Below, in pieces: positions 34,885 to 42,642 of a stretch of DNA of 64,000 bases; positions within the stretch are counted from its first letter, which is position 1, and every line of letters starts with the position of its first letter. The DNA comes from Roseiarcus sp963776665 (lineage in GTDB: Bacteria; Pseudomonadota; Alphaproteobacteria; Rhizobiales; Beijerinckiaceae). Location of the stretch: positions 1 to 64,000 of the forward strand of contig CAVZNQ010000012.1 of NCBI GenBank assembly GCA_963776665.1. Direction: 5' to 3'. A program made the position numbers and the translations under genes. Under the pieces are notes generated by a model. That model was not told where the DNA came from. It saw only the letters and a program-made list of their open reading frames with translations, and did not search any database.

Positions 34885-35373
34885 GCCTTGGCCGCTCTGG
34901 GGATGTGAGCGGCGCCCGATCAAGGCCCGTCCGTCCGCTGAGGCCGTCGATATTTTTTTCGACATTTCCTTTCTGATCGGCAGAAAACGGAGTATCCTGC
35001 CTGGATCGGCGGCGTCGAAGGCGTTTCTTGATCGCCGGCGAAACGACGAGCGGGGACCGCGGGCGAGAAGGGCGACAGGGAGAATAAAGAAAAAAACGCC
35101 GAGGGGGTCAGCGCAAGGCCTTGAAAAGGTTCGATTCGGCCATGAGAATCCAAGGCAATCAAAGCCTTTTCCTTTGATTTTCTCTAAGCTGGCTTGGCTG
35201 GATTTTGGTGGATTTTGCTGGATTTGGGGCCGATTTGGAAAACTTGCGCCATGGCCTCGGCGCGGCCCCGGGATTGTGGGTATCTAACAAGTATTACATG
35301 TGGGAATGACGGTGTGCGCCCCGATCTCCAGCCCCTATATCAGCGGCCGCATGACAAAGGCCGGAGGTTCCGT
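34885..35373 (+). other. Gap carrying a dispersed repeat upstream of the Do-type protease
   Basis: No gene is supported. Positions 35086-35240 hold the dispersed repeat shared with 15383-15533. The last 100 bases, including an AT-rich ATCTAACAAGTATTACATG stretch near 35280, may contain the protease promoter. Confidence 0.4.
35086..35240 (+). repeat. Dispersed repeat, copy A
   Basis: Contains GAGGGGGTCAGCGCAA, TTGAAAAGG and TTTTCCTTTGATTTTCTCT, then a run of TGGATTTTG-like units (GGCTGGATTTTGGTGGATTT). The same blocks occur in inverted orientation at 15383-15533. No ORF spans it, and neither copy is next to a recombinase gene. Confidence 0.6.
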
Positions 35374-36767
35374 TTGATTCGCCTTGCGTTCGCCGTCTTC
35401 GTCGCCCTGCTCGGCGCTCCCGCCTTCGCCGACACGGTCCAGCGCGCCGCGCCGCAAAGCCCGGCGCAGGTGCGGCTCTCGTTCGCGCCGGTGGTGAAGA
35501 AAGTCGCGCCCGCGGTCGTCAACGTCTACGCCTCCCGCGTCGAGACCATGCCGCATAATCCGCTGTTCGACGATCCGATCTTCCGCCGTTTCTTCGGCGG
35601 GGGGGAAGCGAGGACCAGCGGGTGCAGAAGGCGCTCGGCTCCGGAGTCATTGTCGATCCGTCGGGACTTGTCGTCACCAACCATCACGTGATCGAGGGCA
35701 TGACCGAGGTGAAGGTCGCGCTTTCCGACAAGCGCGAGTTCGAGGCGCAGATCGTGCTTCGCGATCCGCGCTCGGATCTCGCGGTGCTGAAGCTCAAGGG
35801 GGGCGGGAATTTTCCGGTGCTCGAAATTGGCGATTCGGATGCGCTGGAGGTCGGCGACTTCGTCATCGCCATCGGAGATCCGTTCGGCGTCGGCCAGACG
35901 GTCACCCAGGGCATCGTTTCGGCGCTGGCGCGCACGCAGACTGGGATCAGCGATCTGGGCTTCTTCATCCAGACCGACGCCGCCATCAACCCCGGCAATT
36001 CCGGCGGGGCGCTGGTCGATCTAGACGGCAAGCTGGTCGGCATCAATTCCGCGATCTACTCGCGCTCGGGCGGCAGCATGGGGATCGGCTTCGCCATTCC
36101 CGTCAACATGGTCAAGAGCGTCATTGTTGCGGCGCGCCAGGGCGGGGCGACCGTCAAGCGGCCCTGGCTCGGCGCCACGCTGCAAAGCCTGACCAAGGAC
36201 ATCGCCGACAATCTCGGCATCGATCGCCCGACGGGGGCGCTGGTGGTGACGGTCGCCGACAGTGGTCCATCGTTCGACGCGGGTCTCAAGCGGGGCGACG
36301 TCATCACCGCGGTTGACGGACAAAGCGTCGAGGACGCCGAGAGCGTCGGCTTCCGGCTCGGCGTCAAGCCCCTCGGTGGGTCGACTGCGCTCTCGGTCCT
36401 GCGCGGCGGCCGCACGTTGAGCCTGCCGCTCAAACTTGCCGCTGCGCCGGAGATTCCGCCGCGCGACGTCCTGACCATCAAGAGCCGCTCGCCCTTCCAG
36501 GGGGCCGAGGTCATGAACATGTCGCCCGCCGTCGCCGAGGAGCTCTCGCTCGAAGGCGTCGCCGAGGGCGTCGTCGTCGCTTCGGTCGGCGACGGTTCGA
36601 CCGCGGCTGAAGTCGGCGTACAAAAGGGCGACGTCGTCGTCGCCGTCAACGGCCAGAGGATCGGAACGACCCGCGATTTGGAGAAGGCCTGCGGCGAACG
36701 CGCGCGGCTGTGGGACCTGACCATCAAACGCGGCGCGCAGACGATCCGCACCCAGCTCGGGGGCTAA
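35374..36767 (+). pseudogene. Do/DegP-type periplasmic serine protease, frameshifted at a G-tract
   Basis: Signal peptide LIRLAFAVFVALLGAPAFAD begins at TTG 35374, with GGAGG seven bases upstream. The first frame runs to FFGGGEA and is then lost; the second resumes with EDQRVQKALGSGVIVDPSGL. The break is at a run of seven G (35605-35615 region). Eight G would read through as GGGGSEDQRVQKALGSG. The protease domain has the triad His (VVTNHHVI), Asp (DPRSDLAVLKL) and Ser (NPGNSGGAL), and two PDZ domains follow (about 36200-36450 and 36520-36760). It is either a pseudogene, a slippage-controlled gene or a sequencing error. Confidence 0.85.
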
Positions 36768-36883
36768 CGCCAAAAAAAATGGCAGGGCGCCATGGGAAGC
36801 GTCCTGCCGATCGGCGCGAGGGGAGGGAGGATGCCCGCTCGCGCTTTTCCGTTCAGCGAGCCGGTCTCGGCCCGCTTCGAACC

Positions 36884-37540
36884 TCAAGCCGCCTTGCGGG
36901 CGGGCTGCCTGACCTTGACGCGCGCCAGACGGCGCTTGACGGACTGCCAAAGGCCGCGCATTTCCTCCGCCGCTGCGCCGTAAGGATTGAGTTCGGTCAC
37001 TCCCCAGCCGTGGCGCGCGGATTCCTGGTAGTCGACCCGCGTCAGGATCAAGGGCGAGATCAGCCCTCCCATTTCCTCGAGGGTCTCGACCCCGTCCTGG
37101 ACCCGCGCCGTCTGCTGCGCGGGCGGGCACTGGTTCAGCAGGAACACGAAGTCGCCGCCGATCTCCTTCAGGGCCGTGCGCGTCCGGGCGCTGGCCCAAA
37201 GGTCGAACATGCTCGGGCGGGAAGGGATGATGTTGAGGTCGGCGACCTGCATCGCGGCTGAAGACGCCGCGCCTTCCGCGCCGGGAGTGTCGAGGATCGC
37301 AAGGGTAAAGCCCTTGCGCTCGAGCGAGGCGAGGAGCGCCGGCAAGCGCGCCGCCCCGGAGGCGATTACCTCGATGTCGCCGGTTCCGCGGGTCTTGCCC
37401 CAGTTCGCGAGCGAACCTTGCGGATCCATGTCGATGACGCAGACTTTCTCTTTCATTTCGTGCGCCGCGACAGCGAGCGACGACGCAATGGTGCTTTTCC
37501 CCGAGCCGCCTTTTTGAGTCACAAACGCTATCGTCCGCAT
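36884..37540 (-). CDS. ParA-family P-loop ATPase
   Basis: 218 residues. The deviant Walker A KGGSGKST at residues 10-17 carries the signature Lys of the ParA/MinD family. VCVIDMDPQGSLANW near 33 and LAILDTPGAEG near 80 supply the A' and B motifs. It is a short, stand-alone ParA of the type found on plasmids and integrated elements, with no adjacent parB. A ParB-like gene lies 3 kb away inside the prophage. The C-terminus is basic (VKRRLARVKVRQPARKAA), possibly for nonspecific DNA binding. It may belong to the integrated element or be a chromosomal orphan. Confidence 0.9.
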   Translation of the reverse strand: MRTIAFVTQKGGSGKSTIASSLAVAAHEMKEKVCVIDMDPQGSLANWGKTRGTGDIEVIASGAARLPALLASLERKGFTLAILDTPGAEGAASSAAMQVADLNIIPSRPSMFDLWASARTRTALKEIGGDFVFLLNQCPPAQQTARVQDGVETLEEMGGLISPLILTRVDYQESARHGWGVTELNPYGAAAEEMRGLWQSVKRRLARVKVRQPARKAA

Positions 37541-37729
37541 GACTTCCGCCCTCAGCTTTCGAAGTTCCGCCCCCCCTCCGTCGCGAATGGGGCAGGGATT
37601 AATGAATGTTCACGAGTTGAGCGGAAAATGGTTAACAGAGGGTTAGGTTTTTCGGCCTTTAACAGATTGATTTTATTGGGCGTCGTTCCTCGCGTTCCCC
37701 GGCGTTCCCCGCCGATGTTTTGGAGACGT

Positions 37730-38955
37730 TCACCCTCTCCTGAATCTCTCCCTAGCCTCGACGACCCGGTTCGACGCCGCCAGCCGGTCGCGGCTGTAGA
37801 CGGTCTGATTGATCTTCGCCGAATGCCCCGCCATTTTGGCGCGATCCTCAAGGGCGGCACCGGCCATCTGTCCTTCAGTGATACCGCCGGCGCGGAGGTC
37901 GCGGTTCCATAGTTCTGGAGACAACCCTGCGGCCGCACGGACGGCCCGCCAGGTCATCTCCCAGCGCTGGGTCGGGTTTATGGCCGCCCAGTCGCTTCGT
38001 TGGCCACCAGCGGCCCGCTACGGGCCTCCTGGGGGATACGGGCGATCTCGGCCATAACCATGGGGCAGTTGGATAGGGTGACGTGTACCTTGGCGCCGGT
38101 CGAGCGCTCGGTCTTGGTCGGCGTGATCGTCAGGACCATCTGGCTATCGATCGCGGCCCAGGTGGGCCCGATCCACTTCTTTTGGTCTCGGAAGGTGATG
38201 GCCGATGGCCGCGGATCCGACATCGGGACCCACTGTCCTATGATGTCCCACTGTCGGGCGGTCGTTTCGAATTGGAGGGCGTAAGCGAAGGCAGCGCCGT
38301 GCTTGCCGATCGCGTGCGCAGCCGCGATCGCCTTCTCAACATCGGCAGCAGTCGGCGCGAAGGTACGCGGACGGGGCCCGGGGAGTCTGAGCGCAGAAAG
38401 GGAGGCGCGGAGTCGGTCGCAGCCGGGAATTCCGCTCACAGTTCCGAAGGAGATCGCCGCCTTCAAAATTTTGAATGCCATACTGGCCGCGCCGATCCGA
38501 TTGTCGGCCCCCAGCCAGGTCTTGCGCCACCCTTTGACATCGAGGCCAGAAATGCGCTCGAGGCGGATGTCGCCATAGGCGTAGATCAGCCGGCGCAGAT
38601 AGTGGGTGTACACCGTTGATGAGCTAGGCCTGAGCGCCTTATAGGGACTGTCCTCATGGGTCTGGTAGAGCTTGAGGAGCGAGCCGAGCGTCCCGTCGAA
38701 ACGCTGCTCGCGGGGGCCAGACAGGAAATCCAGCATCTCTGCTTCCAAGGCGCAGCACCGTGCGGCAATCTGATCGGGCGGAATCGACGACAGGTTGACC
38801 GTCTTCAACGGATAGCCGGAGGCGACGGCGGATGGCTTGGCAACCCAGTATGGGACCGGCGGACTGCCCGCTCGGTTGCGCCACTTCAATCCGGGAGCTG
38901 AGATTCGGGTGGGGTCCGCCATGTTGCCGGCCTTCAATCGTTGCGACTTGGTCAC
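37730..38955 (-). pseudogene. Phage tyrosine integrase, frameshifted
   Basis: Site-specific recombinase of the integrated element. The N-terminal DNA-binding region (DFLSGPREQRFDGTLGSLLK, then VYTHYLRRLIYAYGDIRLER) and first catalytic-domain part (ALQFETTARQWDIIGQW) lie in one frame that ends after VANEATGRP at about 37978. The rest is in another frame (TQRWEMTWRAVRAAAGLSPE, then AKMAGHSAKINQTVYSRDRL with the late His and nucleophilic Tyr). A one-base loss at GGCCATAAACCCG explains the break. The start is GTG 38955 or ATG 38922. The Arg box is poor, so activity may already have been lost. Confidence 0.85.
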
Positions 38956-39374
38956 GCTATGCGAATAGCTTCAGCGATTCACCGAACGCCGAAAAGCACA
39001 AAGAAGCACAGACCCAGCCTTTTCCCCTTTTTTGCGCTGCTGGCGGCCGCGGAATGGAAAATGACTGTCTTAGGGGAAAATCGCGGAGTTGAACGGTCGG
39101 GATAGGGCGCGCTTTCGCAGCCGCAACCACGAGCACAAGAGTCTTTTTTGCCTACTGACTTACAGAATGCTAGCGCGCACGGCCGCATATATTTCTGACA
39201 CCCGTAAGTTTTGTTTCTAAAATCGCTACACATTGCGGCGGAAAGCGGGCCATACGTAAGGCATTAAAAACACTACGTTTCCTAGCTATTTTATCCACTT
39301 CTTTTTTGTTGACCTCCTGGCAGCTATACCGAAGACGCGGCGCGGCCTCGCGAATTCGGCGGAGTGGAAAATGT
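38956..39374 (+). other. Divergent control region of the prophage
   Basis: 419 bases between the integrase and the first plus-strand gene. It is clearly AT-richer than the surroundings, especially 39180-39310, as expected for phage operators and an attachment or control region. No gene and no clean -35/-10 pair were found; a TTGACC at 39307 lacks a properly spaced -10. Confidence 0.4.
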
Positions 39375-39623
39375 ATGCTGTCAAAAGACCTCATGAAGTT
39401 GACCGGCCTGTCTCAGAGGGTCCTGCTCCACTTGGCGTCCAATGGCGCACTGCTCCCGACCCCCGAAACGGACCGCCGGGGGACCGGACGTGGTCGGATT
39501 TTCCCAGAAAGCGAAGTGGTTATCGCCGCCATTCTGAAAGCATTCTCTGTTGATACTTACCCTATTGGCCGGCTCATTAATGTAGCGCGTGCCGTGCGTA
39601 GACTCGTTGATGAACTACACTGA
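39375..39623 (+). CDS. Excisionase/MerR-like HTH protein
   Basis: 82 residues: MLSKDLMKLTGLSQRVLLHL opens a MerR/Xis-type winged helix, and GRGRIFPESEVVIAAILKAF forms the wing and following helix. Such proteins next to a divergent integrase usually act as directionality factors or early regulators. GGAG is ten bases before ATG 39375. The end overlaps the next gene by 14 bases. Confidence 0.7.
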   Translation: MLSKDLMKLTGLSQRVLLHLASNGALLPTPETDRRGTGRGRIFPESEVVIAAILKAFSVDTYPIGRLINVARAVRRLVDELH

Positions 39624-39840
39624 TCGTCAAATAATAGTGCAGGCAATTAATGGGACGTCGACATTTATTATTTACGACCAGCGTGGAATAACAACAATTT
39701 CGTGGTTCGCCTCAGATCCAAAGTTTTGGATTGATTACTTCCAAAAGGAGATTGGTGAGAGCAATACAAAGACTATGATCGTTTCTCTCACCGGCGCGTT
39801 CGCTCAGCTACGCGCAAACAACTTCACACTAGAAGGTTAA
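39610..39840 (+). CDS. Hypothetical phage protein (76 aa)
   Basis: Starts MNYTDRQIIVQAINGTSTFI within the end of the preceding gene (overlap 14 bases). It alternates hydrophobic and polar residues (TFIIYDQRGITTISWF), suggesting a small beta-sheet protein. Codon use is more AT-rich than in core genes, as for the neighbouring HTH gene, which supports a foreign origin. No family is recognised. Confidence 0.55.
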   Translation: MNYTDRQIIVQAINGTSTFIIYDQRGITTISWFASDPKFWIDYFQKEIGESNTKTMIVSLTGAFAQLRANNFTLEG

Positions 39841-39846
39841 AAAGCC

Positions 39847-40104
39847 ATGTTAAAGACAACTGATCTAATCGACCCTGATACTCCGCTAGGTCGGGCGGCG
39901 GCCGGCGCGTATCTTCGGAAGAAATACTTGAGAGGCTCGCAATCTCTTCTAGCAAAGGCTGCGATGTCCGGTGATGGTCCGCCTTTCGAAGTTTTCATGG
40001 GCAAGGCGATTTATCGCCCGCGCACCCTCGATCCATGGGCCGAAGCCCGGCTTGGCGGTCCGCGCACCGAGGCTCGGCATCGCCCGGCCAAGGTGGCGTC
40101 ATGA
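39847..40104 (+). CDS. AlpA/HTH_17-like DNA-binding protein
   Basis: 85 residues. AAAGAYLRKKYLRGSQSLLA followed by GPPFEVFMGKAIYRPRTLDP, then WAEARLG, is the pattern of short excisionase-type helix-turn-helix proteins: helix, Gly-Gly-Pro-Pro turn, then a wing ending Asp-x-Trp-Ala. It lies six bases after the preceding gene and shares an ATGA overlap with the ParB-like gene. Probably a phage regulator. Confidence 0.7.
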   Translation: MLKTTDLIDPDTPLGRAAAGAYLRKKYLRGSQSLLAKAAMSGDGPPFEVFMGKAIYRPRTLDPWAEARLGGPRTEARHRPAKVAS

Positions 40105-41156
40105 CCGAGCTCCCCTTCCATCCGCGCGCCAACATCTTCCCGCTGTTCGATCCCAAAGACCTTGGCGAGCTCGCCGACGACATCGCCGCGCACGGCTTGC
40201 GCGAGCCGATCGTCATGCACGAAGGCATGATCCTTGACGGCAGAAACAGATACCAGGCTTGCGTCATGGCCGGCGTCGAACCGACATTCAAAGACTTCGA
40301 CGGCCTCGATCCGCTCGCCTTCGTGATCAGCACGAACTTGCACCGCCGTCACCTGACCGATGACCAGCGCACCGAGGTTGCGGCGAAGATCGCGACGCTC
40401 AAGCGCGGCGACAATCAGCATACCTCAAATGAGGGAACCTCTCAGGCCAAAGTCGCCGCACGGTTCAATGTGAGCGAGGCCGCGGTCGGGCGCGCCGTCA
40501 AAGTCCTCACTAAGGGCGCGCCCGAGCTTGTCGCCGCCCTCGAGGCGCGCGAGGTCAGCATGTCAGCCGCCGCGGTCGTCGCGAGCCTGCCGGTCGAGGA
40601 GCAGAAGGAGATCGTCGCCAAGGGGCCGGCCGCCATGGTCGAGGCCGCGAAGCCGAAGCTGAAGCCTACGCCCGAGCATTCGGTCGCGGCGGTGCCCAAG
40701 GCCGACCCCGTCGCCGCGCCTGACTGGCGTCAGCCTGGCACGTTGGGTCTTTATACGGCCGCACAGCTGGCGGCTTCGCTACACGGCAGCATACCAAAAT
40801 CAGAGCGGCAGGGCTGCCTTGGGACGCTCGCCGAGGCCGTGCAAATCCTGAGGGAGAAGTGGGAGCCGGCAAAGAAGAAGCAGCGGCCAAAGTCGCGACC
40901 GCAGCGATGGGAAGCCGCCATCGCCGAAGCGCGAGCCAAACTTGGCGAGATCGAACCGCTGATCGATGAAGTCGAAAGCGCGCTGTCGGAAGTTCGAGCA
41001 GTTCAGGAGGAATACGAGGGCTGGAAAGAGAGCCTCCCTGAGAATCTGGCCAGCTCATCACTCGGCGACATGCTGGAGGCCGTCTGCGAGATCCAGCTTG
41101 AGGATGCAGCCGAACCGCTTAGGTCTGCCGCCGCCGCGGGGTTTGGCCGTGACTAA
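40101..41156 (+). CDS. ParB/Sulfiredoxin-domain phage protein
   Basis: 351 residues. The N-terminal ParB-like nuclease domain is at about 1-75: HPRANIFPLFDPKDLGELAD, GLREPIVMHEGMILDGRNRY with the conserved GRNR box, and NLHRRHLTDDQRTEVAAKIA. An HTH region follows near 105 (SQAKVAARFNVSEAAVGRAV). The middle is Ala/Lys-rich, and a long C-terminal coiled coil spans about 270-330 (AKLGEIEPLIDEVESALSEV). Relatives are common in prophages and plasmids of this order, as partition proteins or transcription regulators. It is coupled by ATGA to the gene before. Confidence 0.85.
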   Translation: MTELPFHPRANIFPLFDPKDLGELADDIAAHGLREPIVMHEGMILDGRNRYQACVMAGVEPTFKDFDGLDPLAFVISTNLHRRHLTDDQRTEVAAKIATLKRGDNQHTSNEGTSQAKVAARFNVSEAAVGRAVKVLTKGAPELVAALEAREVSMSAAAVVASLPVEEQKEIVAKGPAAMVEAAKPKLKPTPEHSVAAVPKADPVAAPDWRQPGTLGLYTAAQLAASLHGSIPKSERQGCLGTLAEAVQILREKWEPAKKKQRPKSRPQRWEAAIAEARAKLGEIEPLIDEVESALSEVRAVQEEYEGWKESLPENLASSSLGDMLEAVCEIQLEDAAEPLRSAAAAGFGRD

Positions 41157-41179
41157 ACCCAAGAGCGCGGAGGCCGCCG

Positions 41180-41401
41180 ATGCGCCGTAGAAAACGAACG
41201 GGCCGGCCGCATGCCACTGCGAACCGGCCCGGGGAATGCGTAAAAAACGTAGCAGTAGATAACACGCTTCCCTTAGCAAAACCGCCCAAGAATAGCAAGC
41301 GTCCCGCCGGCTGGATCGCGTTCGAGGACGCGCGCTCCGCCGATGCTTGGCGCGAGAAGTGGAACGGGCCCGCAGATGCGGCGGGGGAGAGGAAGTCATG
41401 A
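41180..41401 (+). CDS. Small basic phage protein (73 aa)
   Basis: Starts MRRRKRTGRPHATANRPGEC, very basic, and ends DARSADAWREKWNGPADAAG. The stop overlaps the ATG of the next frame (ATGA at 41398). No family is recognised and no strong ribosome-binding site is present. Support comes from its position in a tightly packed operon and its high third-position GC. Confidence 0.45.
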   Translation: MRRRKRTGRPHATANRPGECVKNVAVDNTLPLAKPPKNSKRPAGWIAFEDARSADAWREKWNGPADAAGERKS

Positions 41402-41945
41402 GCGAGCAACCCGCAGAGCAGCCGAACGGCAAACCGCCGCGCGCATCGCATCAGTCTTCGATGAATTTGAAAGCGAGTGCGAGCGGGATCTGGGAGGGAT
41501 GCGTGAAAGGCGTGTCTACGTGCAACTGTATCCGCCGCGGCCGCCGGTCCCGAAGGCTATCCTCGAGCTGCCAGTCGTCACCGCGGCCTCGCTCGCCGGC
41601 AAGGAAGCTCAGCCGCGGCCCTGGCACGTTCCCGACGTGATCCCTGGCCACCAGGTGACGCAGCTCGGCGGCGACGGCGGTGTCGGGAAATCGATGGTTG
41701 CCCTTCAGTTGGGCGTCGCAACCGTTATCGATAAGCAATGGCTCGGAATGTCGCCGCGGTCAGGCCCGGTGCAATTCTATCTCAGCGCCGAAGATGATCT
41801 CGACGAGCTGCACCGGCGCCTCGAGGCCATCGCGGCGAGCTACGGCGTCGACGTCGCCACCTTAACCGATCTCCACCTTGTGCCGGTGGCTGGCCTTGAT
41901 GCTGTCTTGGGAGCGCCGGGCAGCGCATCGCAACTCATGGCTTGA
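41398..41945 (+). pseudogene. RepA-like AAA ATPase, truncated and frameshifted
   Basis: The Walker A region QLGGDGGVGKSMVALQLGVA and FYLSAEDDLDELHRRLEAIA identify a hexameric RepA/RecA-like ATPase (AAA_25 type) used by phages and plasmids in replication. The start MSEQPAEQPNGKPPR is in one frame, while SVFDEFESECERDLGGMRER and the ATPase part are in another, so a frameshift lies near 41445. The protein stops at QLMA (41945), less than half the normal length, and the rest of the domain is missing. An internal deletion joining this gene to the next is likely. Confidence 0.75.
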
Positions 41946-42304
41946 ACGATGATGTCGACGCCGACAAGTTCACCGTCCAATCACGCTATGGCCCGCGCGA
42001 CTGGGTTCGAACCGCCCGCGGAAGCGGCCCCGCTACCTCGCCGCGCTTGGATACCTGGGCTACGGCTTGCGTTTTTTGCGGCCGCGATTTCGAAATCAAT
42101 ATGCGCAGGAACGTGACGCCGGAAACATCCGATGCGTTCAAATACATATCTTGCGAAGCACACCGGCTGACCCGTTCCGAACAGGCGCGCATGAGCAGGC
42201 GCGACTGGCGCGCCGAGTTCGTCCAGATCAGGCAGGCTAAGCTCGAGGCTGACGCAGAGACGCAGGGAAGCCCGCCAGCGCCACCCGCCGAGCAGGGGGC
42301 CTAG
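41942..42304 (+). CDS. Hypothetical phage protein with CxxC...C-H cluster, possibly truncated
   Basis: About 120 residues from TTG 41942, which has no good ribosome-binding site. CVFCGRDFEINMRRN and YISCEAHRLTRSEQ suggest a small zinc-binding site. The first residues (DDVDADKFTVQSRYGPRDWV) look like the inside of a protein, so the true N-terminus may have been lost in the deletion that truncated the ATPase gene. Function unknown. Confidence 0.45.
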   Translation: MNDDVDADKFTVQSRYGPRDWVRTARGSGPATSPRLDTWATACVFCGRDFEINMRRNVTPETSDAFKYISCEAHRLTRSEQARMSRRDWRAEFVQIRQAKLEADAETQGSPPAPPAEQGA

Positions 42305-42357
42305 AGATTGCGCCCAGACTGACGAGGGCCAGCCCGTGGGCTCCTACGGCCCGGCAA

Positions 42358-42383
42358 TCCCGTGGTATGCTTGGCGGAAAGCA
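42358..42383 (+). promoter_or_regulatory. Shared leader/promoter motif, copy 1
   Basis: TCCCGTG, one or two bases, then TATGCTTGGCG, A, AAGCA lies directly before the ATG-proximal ribosome-binding site of the gene at 42394. Nearly the same sequence precedes the unrelated gene at 52833. TATGCT could serve as a -10 element. Confidence 0.5.
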
Positions 42384-42393
42384 AGGAACGGCC

Positions 42394-42642
42394 ATGGCAG
42401 TTGCCCCGCAAATTTTTTACAGAACACGACATGCGCCCGGTCTTCCCTACGAACAGTATCGTTGGGACGGCGAGCAGGTTATTTGCGAGCGCGTAACGCC
42501 TAATGCGACCTTAAGTGAGGCCCCCCACAAGGAGTTCCTCCAACAGTGGACGGGTCAAGCGTTCCTTGTTGCTAACGTGGGCACCTCTGCCAAACAGGAT
42601 TTTTCGCTTATTTGGAAAGAGATCCATTCCTCGCGGACCTAA
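42394..42642 (+). CDS. Orphan hypothetical protein (82 aa)
   Basis: Starts MAVAPQIFYRTRHAPGLPYE with AAGGAACGG just upstream. The sequence is compact, rich in aromatic residues (YRWDGEQVICERVTP, QQWTGQAFLVANVG) and probably folded. No family is recognised. Its own promoter-like leader (42358-42383) and the 1.6 kb gap after it indicate a stand-alone gene, separate from the operon before it. Confidence 0.55.
   Translation: MAVAPQIFYRTRHAPGLPYEQYRWDGEQVICERVTPNATLSEAPHKEFLQQWTGQAFLVANVGTSAKQDFSLIWKEIHSSRT

Noticed and set aside
37541..37729. GTTCCTCGCGTTCCCCGGCG cluster as the attachment site
   Set aside because: The location beside the integrase is suggestive, but no matching copy was found at the right side of the prophage.
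41990..42060. GGTTCGAAC resembling a tRNA T-loop
   Set aside because: The flanking bases do not form a T-stem and no acceptor or anticodon arm can be drawn; it lies inside an ORF.
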